Shown here in pieces: positions 35,091-47,715 of a DNA stretch of 64,000 bases. Under the pieces are notes generated by a model. That model saw only the letters and a list, made by a program, of their open reading frames with translations. It was not told the DNA's origin and searched no databases. How positions within the stretch are numbered: position 1 is the first letter of the stretch; each line of letters starts with the position of its first letter. This stretch comes from Hofstenia miamia (lineage: Eukaryota > Xenacoelomorpha > Acoela > Hofsteniidae), in the NCBI GenBank assembly GCA_900660155.1, contig CABFPE010000126.1, positions 855,300 through 919,299 of the forward strand, read 5' to 3'. The position numbers and the translations under genes are program-made.

Positions 35091-36400
35091 TACCCCAAAA
35101 TTAATGCAAAATATAATATATTCCTGGTTATACTACTTATGCAAGATTTTTAAATATCACAATATTCATTAGTCTCTTAGTGCCGAGGCCTACTAGGCCC
35201 ATAAATATTTAATGCTCAACAATATCGTTTAAACTTTATGCTTTAGGATATATATTTTTTAAAAATCCATAGTGATTTTTACGTGTTAGCTTTGGGTTTT
35301 TTCTCAACATTTTACCAAATAAAGTCATTAAGTTGTCAAAATTTTATCAATTAGGGCTTGAAATTTTGGGAAAGTCTGCCTAAAGCAGCTGCATCCACAG
35401 GTCACTTTTGCTAAGGTAGTTTTTTAAAAGGAGTCTTATTTTCAAAATAAATGATTTTTTGTTAGACGCTTCTAAAATGGCTTAATGGATGATAAATTAA
35501 GCTTTTGGGGTCGTGTAAGGTTTGTATTTTATAAAGTTTACGTCTCCAAATAGTACAAAGAACTAAAGAAATACGAAAAATTTTTGTTGTTGGATTTTTT
35601 TACCAAATTAATCAGTAAATCATATCAAAATAAATGCTTAAATGTTCATGAAAAACTTATTAACAAATAGAAAATGGCAAAAAACAATGTATGTGTTTTT
35701 AGATGCCATAAAAAGCATTGGTAAATCTGGCACTAATATTTGTTACAGCAATGCTCGTTTAACTTCAGGTTACAACAATGCTCGTTTAACTTCACAACAT
35801 GATTTTGCTTACTTCAGGTTCTTGAGGAATAGTACGATCCTTCAAGACCCGTTCATATTTCTATTCAATTTAGATAAAAGTATACTTTTTTACACAATTC
35901 GTTCGATCGACATTTTGATAACCATTTGAAAATGTTTCTAACATTACTACGCATAATGACTCATTTAATTGTTATTAAAACAAAGTTCTTGAAATTAGGT
36001 CAATAAATGAAATATTTTGCACAAAACGCAATCATGTTTGATACTCTTGTACAATTATATTAAAATTATATCCAACCAGGTTAAATAATAATATCTCAAT
36101 TTTCGCATTGATTTATTTTTAAATATACATTTTTAGTTAAAATTAATGTCATTTTTTAAATGTTTATCACTGCCAATTTCCGCTTCGGAGATTACCGTGG
36201 ATCTAATATTTTCCTAACCATATCAATTCTAATCCATAAAAAATTCACATAGATTGGCCATAAAGTATCCATGAAGGAGTCCCTCTCAAAATGAGTGGTA
36301 TTCTACGTATGGCCTAATATTTTTATTATTACACGAAACATGAAGTTAACCATCATTGTGTGCAAATTCTAAAAATACATTGTGCTAAAATGACTTTACT
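33788..36400. other. AT-rich DNA; weak 131-codon minus frame and (TA)n at 35057-35089
   Basis: A basic 131-codon minus-strand frame (33788-34183, starting MSLKRKLKKKNFIEFSD) has no domain I recognise and is near the length expected by chance. A TA microsatellite lies at 35057-35089. Nothing else was recognised. Confidence 0.35.
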
Positions 36401-36592
36401 TAATCACCTAATTCTGCTAGGATTAGGATGCATTTTTTTTCATAAAGCAAAATATTTTAGGGCAGTTGAGTTCCCATAGGCATGACACTGCCTCTTTAAT
36501 CACCTAATTCTGCTAGGATTAGGATGCATTTTTTTTCATAAAGCAAAATATTTTAGGGCAGTTGAGTTCCCATAGGCATGACACTGCCTCTT
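36401..36592. repeat. Two-copy 96-bp direct tandem duplication
   Basis: Copies lie at 36401-36496 and 36497-36592 and look identical. Each begins TAATCACCTAATTCTGCTAG and ends ACACTGCCTCTT. The duplication is recent. No coding content. Confidence 0.93.
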
Positions 36593-38699
36593 TAATATGA
36601 AAAGAAGTGGAATGATTTTAACAAAAATTGGATTTCTCAATGAAAAAAAATCGTATTTTCTTACACTTTTGGCACAATAATAATTTTTAATACAAATCAT
36701 CATTGCATGAGCGGACACAAACCAATAAATATATCTATATAAAATGCTTTCAATTTTCTTAACAGGCTTCATAAAAATTGTTCCAAAAATTTGACAAAAA
36801 GTCTTATTACTTTAAAGTTAAGCTATTAGAAATATGGTTAATTTCATTTTAATTTTATTAATAAAATACTTCGATCATTAAAAAATAGTGTTAAATAGTT
36901 TTAAAGAAATTTTTATCAATTTAAATTCACCAAATGGATTAACATGTACTTTTTGAAAATTCAATGAATCAGAATGTTTGACAATATATTTCAAATTAGA
37001 AAAAACTGCTTTAAGGGTTGAAATTCAAATAAAATTTATTCCGCAATTCTAAATGATCATTATATGTTAATTCGATTAAAATGAAATTTACTATGCAACT
37101 AGGGAAACATTTTCAGCCGAATTTTGACATTAATATTCATAAATTTAAATCAATTATTAAATCAAATGAATTATTACAAGAATCTTAATGCTCAGAAGTG
37201 TGTAATTTATATGAGATAATTAACTAACTAAAATTTATTAGCGGCAGTTACAAGCTTTCATGCTAATATTTTACATCAACATTCGCATTTGCACTAGTCA
37301 ATATGTAATCCCATCAAGCATACTCACATTTAACTTGGTTGTAATATTTCTTAAATTTAACATTAATTGAAGAAAACTTCATTCATGTATTTCATATCAA
37401 ACTGAACAAATATTTCATCTTATGTGCAACACGTAAATTTGTTTAGATTTTCAATTACATATTTTCGCAAGTCAATTTGTAGAGTTCTTTGAAAAGTTTT
37501 TGCAATTTAACTCCATAAAGTCTTTATAAGCGTAAGCAAAGCTCCTAATTGTGTTTAATGTTAATCCCTAGCGATCAACCAAATGAATTTATTCCAAATG
37601 CCTTGATGTTCAATAGTTCACATTCTAAATTTTGTTTGAAACGAAGTTTTATCCTATTGTATCATTAATATAACTGATGTTTGCATAAAAACCGAGTCAA
37701 TTTGAATTTTTCTCGGTAGAAGTGCAATTTATACATACATAGCAACTGCCATCATTCTATTTTATTAGATATCGTATTGATCTAAGTTCTATTAACCTCA
37801 ACTTAAGTCGATTAATCAATTCTGTTGATTCTATTTTATATTAAACAATGAATTCGAAAATTCAGGATATGGCATGTATATATTGCTGGCCATGCATTGC
37901 ATGCATGTAATCACGAAACCGAAATTATACATTATTATATTACGAAATGTGCCTATTTGTATTGTGTTAGTTAATATAAGTCAATAATAAAAGTATTACC
38001 AAATATAATCTGATTCAAACCCCCATAGAATGTTTTTAGTACATCATTCACAATTTAGTCAATGAGACAGAACATTTCTATGTATTTATTGTATTCTTTT
38101 AAGATGTTATGCCTAAAGAAAATAGGTCGAGATTCGCCATCGGTAAATGTACGTTTTTGTAAACGCGGTCTATCTCGTAACAGAATTTAGACAACAACAG
38201 GGTGATTGGATTTTAACAAAAGACATTAGTTATTGATTTCATGTCAATGTGTATAGTTTGAAACTGTGCGATACACAAAATTTACACTATAATTTTAGAT
38301 AGTTCACCGGAATTGAACGTGTTTCATGTACGTTTCAACAAACAAATTTACCAATTCTAAATATTTGATTCAACCTTATTTCCCCAATTTTTATGTCTTC
38401 AGATAATATAAATTTATTCATTTCAGCTACTGACCGAAAACTCAAAACTGTTTGAAAATAATTATCTTAAGCAAGCTATTACTTGTATATGCTGTGTTTT
38501 TTTTCAAATACAAAATATCAATTTTAAACCTAAGTAACCCGCGCATTTTTTTTCAATTTGTGATGATTTCTATAAAAATGTTTTCGCGCTCATAACTCAC
38601 GAACTAATAAAGTTATCTAAAATTTGAAAATATCACTAATTAGAAAATCATCATTTTTACCTTTAATTCACGATTTTGCGTAAACACTTCCTACCCTCT
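36593..38699. other. AT-rich intergenic DNA, nothing recognised
   Basis: Only short chance-level frames and no repeat ends were seen. Confidence 0.45.
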
Positions 38700-38923
38700 C
38701 CTATGGTGCGATGAATTTTGACTTTGCCCACAGCGCGCTTGAAAGGACACGAAAGCAGTATATTTGCACCAAAATATACACATTTGTTGCAGTCAGAGAA
38801 TCTGTAGAATATCTTATGTTGCTCTTGAAGTTGCGCTACATATTGTTATCGAAAAATACATTAATGGATATTCAAGCCGATGTCTTTTTCAAGATTTCAT
38901 CAAGAGAAAATGGATTTACTATA

Positions 38924-38955
<32 letters not shown>

Positions 38956-39257
38956 CGGGTTTTAGATAGTATGGGCTTTGTATCCACTGCCCACACTTTC
39001 CGATTTTCCATAGCATCCAAGCCCTTTTTTGATGAAAAGCCAAAATAATTCATTTAATCTAAAAAATTTTACATTGCGCGTTTGGAATAGAGGTCTAATT
39101 TTTTCAAAAAAATTGTTTATGACATAACTTTCCAAATTACCATAGGCGAAACTTCTACCACCTAACGAAGTTATTGATATTAGCCCATTAATGTTAGACA
39201 AACAGGAAATTTAATATGGCTCAAAAATTCATTCATTTAAAAAATTTCCACGTTTCC

Positions 39258-39292
<35 letters not shown>
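38700..39292. repeat. Segment bounded by two (TA)n runs with an internal direct repeat
   Basis: TA runs lie at about 38927-38955 and 39259-39292. The 300 bases between them hold two related stretches: AATTCATTTAATCTAAAAAA then TTTTACATTGCGCGTTT (39048-39080), and AATTCATTCATTTAAAAAAT then TTCCACGTTTCC (39227-39257). The 84- and 94-codon frames spanning the left TA run are dominated by repeat-encoded IY residues. It may be an element that inserts at TA, but no terminal repeats are clear. Confidence 0.4.
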
Positions 39293-39298
<6 letters not shown>

Positions 39299-41034
39299 CA
39301 CAAACTACAGTAATATTAAATGAATATTCAGGTAATGCATTTATTAAGTAGCAATGAAATATTGCAAATATATTGAGATCTACAATTACCGAACTTATAT
39401 GCGCATGACTGCAGAACGGTATTTGTAAACACTTGTGTCTCAAAACTAATATTATTATAACTGGGACATGATATTTACTATAATGTTTTATTAAATTTGA
39501 TATTCAACTGTCATGTCTAATTTTTAACGCTGTATTGATTTCAAAACTTTCTTCCTGGAATACATATAATTTGTGTCAATGAAGTTTTCAATAAAAGGTG
39601 ACTTTACCTAATTGAATACAGACTACGAAGAAACAAATGTATTTACATTATATTGAAATGTTAGAAAACATTAATGCGGTAGTAAATCCCCATTTCTACG
39701 TGTTAGAGTGTATGTTACAATAATTTAGACTAGAGTGAGAACTCTATTATCGGATTCAGCCATTTATCAATATTATCAAATGAGCCTTTTTCAGCAGGGC
39801 CTTGAATGAATACGTAAGAATTGACGTTCGGCACTATTCATAGCTCCGCGAAATATGCTTTTTTAAGTTTTTTGTTTATATGATTTTTATGGACTAATTC
39901 TTAAGAACTTAGCTTAAGACAACCCTCGAAAAATGCGTTATCTGTGATTATGATTACCTTTATATTATTTTCAAACGCAATTTTCCTTTGTCATTAAATA
40001 TAATTGCTATCTCAGTAAAAGGCTATGGCATGCCTTGTTTACATGTTTTATTGTGACTCATTTAATTAACGTAAAGCAAGGCCATCATTTGGATATTTTG
40101 TTCGGTAATGATTTGGTCTGCAAAAATTGCTTCCAGTCTTTTAATGTGGGTACACATACATATTCATTTGCATAATATTCACAAAACCATTGAATGTGTG
40201 CATTTTCAATAGCTTCTAAGATTTCGGCATGTTCAATTCAGATCTGATGTGCACAGGGTGTGAATTGAAAAGTTGCTCTTCTAAAGTGTGCCTTGCATCG
40301 AGAAACGAGTAACTGATTCCGTGTGTAAGCGGAGAATCCTTCATGATTGTTAGTAGTTCTGGAGATATGAAGCTGTATAAAAGCTAGTTATTTTCGTTAT
40401 TTTAATTCAAATTGGAAAAAACCAAAGAACTTTGGTATGATCCACCGAGAGGTAACTGCGAATTCGTTTCAACATCTTCGTTCATAATTCCATAATATCA
40501 GAGTGTTAATAACACAGGGGCTCACTGTGAAACAGCAGTCACATTTCCAGCCTAGATTAATTACATAATATTTAATTATATTTTTCAACTGACAAGCACC
40601 AAGGATTTTGATCTTGTGTATATGAATTTTTCGCTAAGATTCTAAAAGTTATCATTTATGGTTTGTTTTATTAAGTAATAGATTTAACGCAGGTAAAGCT
40701 TCTGAAATTAAGTTTAGGAGTTGATTTAGATAATCGTTTCCAGTCCCTGATGATGAATCTATTACATACTAAGTATACATACTAAAGGAGATCTTCACCG
40801 TAAATATGGTGTAGATAACCAGGATTGGAGAAAATGTTGCTTAAGAAGGAACCGGTAGCAAGCATGATTCGTAAGACTCCGAAATGTGAACATAACTTAA
40901 TTCAATTTTGTGGGATCTATTTGTAATGCCTAATTAAAACCCCTGAAAAACTGCTAGTGATGACCAATTCTATACAATATTTCTAGGATAGTCGATTTAT
41001 TTTCTATGTCAAATGCGGCACTCTTATCCAGAGT
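39293..41034. other. AT-rich intergenic DNA, nothing recognised
   Basis: No coding frame or repeat structure was recognised. Confidence 0.4.
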
Positions 41035-41150
41035 TGCAAGCGGTTCTAACAATCAGAAATCAAGCCAAATTGAACCATTTCAAAAATGATGCGAACCGAT
41101 CCAAAACGTTTAAGTCTAAAAAACTGAACCATTTCAAAACGAATTAGAAA
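41030..41150. repeat. Possible hAT-like end with GAACC repeats
   Basis: CAGAGTTGCAAGCGGTTC is followed by two GAACCATTTCAAAA units and GAACCGATCCAAAACG. A CAGAG start with clustered short repeats is like the other hAT-type ends in this window, but no partner end was found. It abuts the next repeat directly. Confidence 0.35.
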
Positions 41151-41151
41151 A

Positions 41152-41312
41152 GCACTCGGTGAGCGCAGACTTCCGCCACGCAGCTTGTATCCCCCGGATC
41201 AGCACCAAAATTTAATGGATTTGAGGTCAATCCATTTATTACTTTTTCCGTAAAGTTGCAAACAGACAAACAAACCAAAGCTACCAAAAACATAACCTCC
41301 TTGGCGGAGGTA
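41152..41312 (-). mobile_element. Short interspersed element resembling a repeat seen in many animals (CTCCGCCAAGGAGGTTATG type)
   Basis: Minus-strand reading: TACCTCCGCCAAGGAGGTTA, then TGTTTTTGGTAGCTTTGGTT, then TGTTTGTCTGTTTGC, then ATTAAATTTTGGTGCTGATC, and finally GTGGCGGAAGTCTGCGCTCA and CCGAGTGC. From memory this matches a repeat consensus present in very diverse metazoans, with start ACCTCCGCCAAGGAGGTTAT and end TTGGCGGAGGTCTGCGCTCT then CCGAGTGC. The CTCCGCCA / TGGCGGA ends are inverted. It is 161 bp and non-coding; some internal sequence of the longer consensus seems missing. Confidence 0.75.
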
Positions 41313-41620
41313 AAAATCTGCACAAACAATTTGTAAAAAGCACAGCGGAAAATTAGAATTCGTATTCGTTTAAAAACTTTGAAAATTTTGAAAATTTCGA
41401 CTCAGCATTTACGTATTTATATCTAAATACAATGAAATAACTAATTTACTTCACAATTTCGAGCTGTTTTAAATCGTTTGCAAATCATATTTAACAAGCT
41501 GATATTAAACCGTTAGCATACAAATTAAGGCAATAGCCGATTTACATTAATCCGAACAATACATTATGTATTAAGTATATATTCATACACATATATGCAC
41601 ATATAATATGTATTATATAT

Positions 41621-41975
41621 ATACATATCAGACTTGTCAACGAGCCGTAATTTCTAAGCTCGTTCGGCTCGGCTCGCCACAGAAAATCTTTCAATGAGAC
41701 TCGTTTCAGCTCGGTATTTTTTTAAAAGTATTGTGCTCTCAGAAGTTTTCCAATTGCTCTTCCTATTATTTCATAAACATTTCTAAAATACGATTATAAT
41801 TGAGGAATATTGAATGAAAAAATAATAAAAATCTGCATAATCAAATTAACAAGCAGCACTAAAAATTTGGTTTGCTTAAAAACCGCTCGTTTTGAGCTCG
41901 TTGTATATGCAATACTCTGCTCAAGCTCGGCTCGGCTCGTTAGGAGCTCGGCTCGTTGACAAGTCTGATATATAT
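41621..41975. mobile_element. 339-bp miniature hAT-type element with GGCTCG subterminal repeats
   Basis: The element spans 41629-41967. The 19-bp terminal inverted repeat CAGACTTGTCAACGAGCCG is perfect at both ends. Flanking octamers ATACATAT and ATATATAT agree at 7 of 8, though they lie in TA-rich DNA. GCTCGGCTCG and GAGCTCG repeats crowd both ends (41660-41720 and 41885-41955). Non-coding. Confidence 0.8.
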
Positions 41976-42299
41976 ATTTATATATACTGTACATATATGT
42001 ATATGTGTATAATGCAAATATTACCTTAGTTAAATATAAATGGCAAAAAATATAAAATATATTTAGCAATGGTTTCTACATTATTGATGAAGATCGTAGA
42101 CATTTCACTTCAAGATTGCATAGTTGCTTAATTATACCTCAAAATTTTTACCGTTTTTTTGATTTTTAGCAATTTTAGAAATTTTCTTCGTAATGGAAAT
42201 GATAGCATCAACTGTGTGTAGTTTTGTCAACCTTAAGACTGGATGGAAAGCATGACTCTAATAGACAAATTTTGTAAATATAGTGTAGATTATGTACAT

Positions 42300-43165
42300 T
42301 GTTTTTAATAAACTACTTTGGAAATCCATCAGGGCCTGGGGAAGTCTTTCTAAATTTCAGAGAGCATACTCTACCTGTTGCAAATGGTCTCACGGAAAAT
42401 TTTGAATTATTGACATTTATATCAACATAGTTATCTATTGTATCAGTGGGCTAGAAATTGAAGAAAAAATTTGTGTGAGAACAGATATACAATTTAATAT
42501 AATCAACCTTAAACTGGTTCTGAATTTCTTAAGTGTTTTTATGATAGCTTACAAGGGCACCACATGATAGGGAGTGTCTCCTCTCTTAAGTATGGTTCCC
42601 TCGAGAAGTGCATTTGCTCAAACTCTTAAACTCCGATGCCTTTGGCGTCGCTCCCTCTGACTGCACTCCTCCACATAAAGAAACAATTAACGTTCACTGC
42701 TGCTCCCATGCACTCTAAACCTTAGAATTACATGAATGTCTAATATGAAGTGTATGTAAATCTTTTTTAAAAAATCGAAATGTTCACAGAAACACATTCA
42801 GTTTTTCGAGCACCTCAGTTACAGGAATACGCCTTAGTAAAATTTTCAATAGATCTGTCCAAGGATCACGGTTGCCAAATAGGCTTGGAGACAATTCTCT
42901 AATTTGTAAACGGGCACCAGATTATTTTATGTTAAATTACACAGGCATTTTTTTAAAATCTGAAAAGCAACCCATTGGAAAAGGGCCTCCTCTTTCATTT
43001 ATGTTTTGAAATTCATTATAGCTGCCACCATCTCAGTCTCAGAATTTGTAGAAGTGATCGTTAACGGTAATTGAGCGGCCTAAATGGGAGAAGAATTGTT
43101 TGGGGTTAACTGATGTGCCATAGGATTTGGAAATCATGATTATCTGAGCCTTCATTGTGGGATAG
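42300..43165 (-). mobile_element. LINE remnant: linker and RT N-terminal part
   Basis: The minus-strand frame contains FRKTSPGPDGFPK (about 42345-42320), the KSPGPDGIP block at the start of LINE reverse transcriptases. It is preceded by PTDTIDNYVDINVNNSKFSV (about 42450) and by linker-like NPKQFFSHLGRSITVNDHF (about 43110-43050). Stops interrupt it. The catalytic RT blocks are absent, and the right side abuts a hAT fragment. Confidence 0.7.
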
Positions 43166-43169
43166 TTTG

Positions 43170-44002
43170 AATGAATTTCAAGAAATCGGAATTTTCATTA
43201 AAAAATCATTACTGATTTCAAGTACACGTTTCATGAAAACGATTTCTTGAAAAAAGTAATTTTCCGTGCCGAATCTGGAAAAAAAATTGTTTGCAGCATT
43301 ATACTAAATAGGCATTGACAAGGTCAAAAAAATATTTGTAAATAGTCACTTTGAATAAAAAATTATTCACTTCTGCAGCAGTTGTCGTGAATCAAAGTTT
43401 TGTACATTCAAAAATGCGCAATATTTTTGGTTCAGCTTTCGATTTCAATCAAGCTTGCAGTTTTAGGCTTTTCAGTTCACGACTCAATCTTAAGGGCAGG
43501 CTGCCTTTCAGAAAAAAACTGAATTGCTAGTTGTCTCCTTCAAATTTGAGTGAATGTAGTACATTTCCTTGATGTGATGATGACAAAAATTTATTTTTGA
43601 AAATTTTTATTATTTAACAATTCCATTTTGGGAAGATATTCTCAGCATTTATTTGTTTTTTCTTGCATTTCTGAAATAGCTCAAAATCTCAGTAAAATTT
43701 TAGTTTGCACTTATAGCTTTTCTCTCCTAACAAATATAAATATTGAAGCCTCGTATTAGTGTTAGCATTGACACATGAAATTCCAGCAATTTATTACTTT
43801 AAAATCTCATTTGTGAATTGCTATCATAATAATTTGGAAGTTTTTATTGCACAGAAAATAATTACAATAATTAGTTTTATAATGTGGTAAAAAGATGGCA
43901 AAGTTTAAAAAACAGATAGAAATTTGATAACAATGCACAAAATAAAGTTTTTAAAAAACAGTGAGGCTTAATCCCCTCGTTCCCCAGGTTTTACACCATT
44001 GT
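43170..44002 (-). mobile_element. Inverted, diverged partial copy of the 6.6-kb hAT family
   Basis: The end at 44002, read inward on the minus strand, is CAATGGTGTAAAACCTGGGG ... TTAAGCCTC, matching the left end of the 6618-8201 element (CAGTGACGTCAAACCT ... TTAAGCCTT). About 435 bases inward both have GTACTACATTC followed by CTCARATTTGAAG. Further in, both share TATTTACAAAT and CCTTGTCAATG. The copy ends near 43170 against the LINE remnant without a second terminus. Confidence 0.75.
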
Positions 44003-45785
44003 TCACTATCCTCTATATCCAGAGGATAAGTAGTCAGAGATTGCTTAGAGATTGCCGCATGATCAAGAATCGGTGCATAGAACAGGCTGATTATCAGTTG
44101 GAACAGTTAAGCTTATTGTATATAAAATATGATAATATCAATTTTGTTGAAACTATACTACTAAAGTTGAGTTACGTTTTTGAAGTGAGCTCATGCCCTT
44201 TACTATTGGTACTTTGAAAAAAATTTGGCACTCCATTGTTAACAATTAAATGTATATTAATTCCTGAAAATCCTCTCTGTAGTAATTGCGAAATTACTCT
44301 TAACTCAACTTGTGGTACTACATATTATAAATAATTTTATCGTACTTGAATTACATTTTGTAAGTACGCGCTCATTAAGAAATGTATATAATTACTTTTG
44401 TAGAAATCATTTTGGTAATACTTTTTTGTGGCCAATCGAATAGCAGCAATCCTTCGTAATTTGATAAAAATTAACCCTTTAACGGACTGAAAATTATTGT
44501 TCAATATATAAAGCTTTATTGAATATGAGTTACTCAAAACATGCAAAATAGAATTCAAAAAAACTGAAGCTATAAACCAAAGCTAAATATAAAAAATATC
44601 ATAGTGAAATCAGAAAAAATTTAAGATTGCTCTTTCTAAAGTTTCGGAAGGTCAGTATCGGTAGATATTGGCATTATTTGGAATACAAAGGTTAGAGATT
44701 CAAATCAAACTCCAAATGGGACTTCAATTTAATTTTTGAAATATGGGGATAGGAGTAATGGAATTTCAAAATTATATGCATTCCCCAGGATTCACAAATT
44801 GCCTAAGTTCATCTGCTGCATTATCAGATGGAATGTTTTTTCATGGTTGGGATTTCCTTAAATCAGATTTTGAAACATTTCTTAGAAGAACTGTCCACTT
44901 GAATTAACTGTTAAGCAAGAGAGCCCCCATTCCAAAACCTTAATGATTCGTGAAACAGCATATAAAATAACAAAGAGTTTGCTTACGAAACGGCTAAAAT
45001 GATTCCATTGCAAAATATAATGAAGAATTAGAAACATGCGTTTGTATATGCATAGAAAGTAGATTAATTAAAATACTGTTATAAAAATAGAATCTAAAAT
45101 GTTAATCATCATTGGAAGTTGTGCTAATTTGCAATAATTCATAATGTACAACGTGAAAGTAGATGATAATGATCCAACATTATGCTTAAGGTATACTACA
45201 AGACATTTTTCTTAATTTAAAAACATTTTAAATTGATTTTTATAGTCACTCCCACATTAAAAAATTATCCTAAAGTTTACTCTTTAGCTACTTAGCTGTT
45301 GTTCAATTTTTAGGTATAATTTTGAATATTTCAAAGAAACTAAGTTATATTAAGGAAATTTAATGTTTCAATAATACTTCAAATATTTCAAAGTAAATAC
45401 AACAATTGTTAAAAGAAGTTTAAACTATTACTGGAACTTTAAAGATTCGTAATTACAAACATTTCTATTGTTTACCGGATGTATTACTCTTATTTTGTTA
45501 ATAGCAAATGAAATCTTCTTTATTGTAGTAATTGTCTTACGTTTGAAAAAGGAATGGATTTCAATGAGATATAAATTTTACTAGACTAAAGTCGCAAGAT
45601 CAAAACGTAGACCAAACAGTAGTTGAACCAAAATGATGTCTTCGAAACGACTACAGAATTAATTATTCGATGTAAGCTACAAAAACAAAAATGAACCCAC
45701 TTGTAAACATTATTACGGTATAATTATAGCATGTAACATTTAGTTTTATATTGTGGCTATCAATATATATAAATCCTTGTTGTAA
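44003..45785. other. AT-rich intergenic DNA, nothing recognised
   Basis: Only short frames and no repeat ends were seen. Confidence 0.4.
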
Positions 45786-45789
45786 GGTT

Positions 45790-47715
45790 TGTCATGGCAA
45801 AGACCATTCTCAGTGTTAGTGTCAGGAGTGAGTCTTAAATCTCCTGATTTCTTCTCTGCTATCACCAAGCTTCCTACCCATTCTGCAGCATTTGTGAGAG
45901 GAGCAATGACATCATTTTGAACCAATCAATCCAGTTTGTCTTTTAACTTGTCTAGTAATGATAGAGGTACACGTCTTGGTGCGTGAATGACTGGCTTTGC
46001 ATCTGGTTTTAACTGTATATCATATTCGCATATGTATTCACCTTGTCCTGAAAATACGTTTTTAAATTCGTCATACAACTTCTTCAATGTTAACGGTCCG
46101 GAGATGTGAGTGTGTTCTTTGCTATTTACATATTTCCGGACCTGATCCGAAAATCCTGTTTGTTTACTGCGCCAACTTTATCCTGTACAAAGTTAACTTT
46201 TAACAATTCATACTGTAATGACGTAGATAGACCGATTATTGGAGTCACATTTTCTGAACAAATAATGAATTTTACCTTTCTTGTCACATTGTTTCTTCCC
46301 ATCGTCACAGGTAATGAACATGACCCTTTTACAGCGATCTGATTTCCACCATAACCAGTTAAACGACAGTTGGCTCTTTGTATCTGTTTATTGTTTACGC
46401 CTAAGCCTTTGAGATCTTTATATGAAAGCATATTGCACAGTGCGGCTGNNNNNNNNNNNNNNNNNNNNNNNNNNNNNNNNNNNNNNNNNNNNNNNNNNNN
46501 NNNNNNNNNNNNNNNNNNNNNNNNNNNNNNNNNNNNNNNNNNNNNNNNNNNNNNNNNNNNNNNNNNNNNNNNNNNNNNNNNNNNNNNNNNNNNNNNNNNN
46601 NNNNNNNNNNNNNNNNNNNNNNNNNNNNNNNNNNNNNNNNNNNNNNNNNNNNNNNNNNNNNNNNNNNNNNNNNNNNNNNNNNNNNNNNNNNNNNNNNNNN
46701 NNNNNNNNNNNNNNNNNNNNNNNNNNNNNNNNNNNNNNNNNNNNNNNNNNNNNNNNNNNNNNNNNNNNNNNNNNNNNNNNNNNNNNNNNNNNNNNNNNNN
46801 NNNNNNNNNNNNNNNNNNNNNNNNNNNNNNNNNNNNNNNNNNNNNNNNNNNNNNNNNNNNNNNNNNNNNNNNNNNNNNNNNNNNNNNNNNNNNNNNNNNN
46901 NNNNNNNNNNNNNNNNNNNNNNNNNNNNNNNNNNNNNNNNNNNNNNNNNNNNNNNNNNNNNNNNNNNNNNNNNNNNNNNNNNNNNNNNNNNNNNNNNNNN
47001 NNNNNNNNNNNNNNNNNNNNNNNNNNNNNNNNNNNNNNNNNNNNNNNNNNNNNNNNNNNNNNNNNNNNNNNNNNNNNNNNNNNNNNNNNNNNNNNNNNNN
47101 NNNNNNNNNNNNNNNNNNNNNNNNNNNNNNNNNNNNNNNNNNNNNNNNNNNNNNNNNNNNNNNNNNNNNNNNNNNNNNNNNNNNNNNNNNNNNNNNNNNN
47201 NNNNNNNNNNNNNNNNNNNNNNNNNNNNNNNNNNNNNNNNNNNNNNNNNNNNNNNNNNNNNNNNNNNNNNNNNNNNNNNNNNNNNNNNNNNNNNNNNNNN
47301 NNNNNNNNNNNNNNNNNNNNNNNNNNNNNNNNNNNNNNNNNNNNNNNNNNNNNNNNNNNNNNNNNNNNNNNNNNNNNNNNNNNNNNNNNNNNNNNNNNNN
47401 NNNNNNNNNNNNNNNNNNNNNNNNNNNNNNNNNNNNNNNNNNNNNNNNGAAATATTTCTCAAACTTTTTAATTACTACGTTGAAGTTGGTTTTGTCTTCA
47501 CCAGAAGCCCATAAAAAATTGTCAAAGATGTCGTTACAAAGGGGACCAATTGTTCGTAAAAGTAGCCCAACCTTTACAGAGTGCGATTTCGTGTCCAGTT
47601 CTGTCGCTTGTAGAAAGAGTTGAAAATCGCGATGCCAACGTATCCACTCATCCGCCATATTCGATGCGTCAAGAATTAAAGGGTTTGGTTTAACAAAATT
47701 CATACTCTGTTACCA
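45790..47715 (-). mobile_element. Broken Ty3/Gypsy LTR retrotransposon fossil (gag, protease, start of RT)
   Basis: Read on the minus strand from 47703 there is a gag N-terminus (MNFVKPNPLILDASNMADEW), then the 1000-N gap, then a retropepsin-region tail (about 46448-46130). The N-terminal part of a Ty3/Gypsy reverse transcriptase follows (about 46050-45850, containing KPVIHAPRRVPLSLLDKLKD). The order and motifs are those of Ty3/Gypsy. The element is broken and stops near 45790 without the rest of pol or a 3' LTR. Confidence 0.85.
46449..47448. other. Assembly gap, 1000 N
   Basis: Exactly 1000 unresolved bases, the usual placeholder length, so the true size is unknown. The gap lies inside the Gypsy fossil, probably because the repeat confused assembly. 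The long open frames across it are artefacts. Confidence 0.98.

Noticed and set aside
42585-42720. GC-richer patch as a tRNA-derived SINE
   Set aside because: No A/B-box pair or cloverleaf; it reads better as LINE linker on the minus strand.
46370-46420. Possible CRISPR or bacterial insertion
   Set aside because: No direct-repeat and spacer pattern anywhere; gene structure, composition and transposon types are eukaryotic.
46126-47703. Very long open frames on both strands (up to 525 codons)
   Set aside because: They run through 1000 N and are artefacts; only the flanking Gypsy fossil parts are real.
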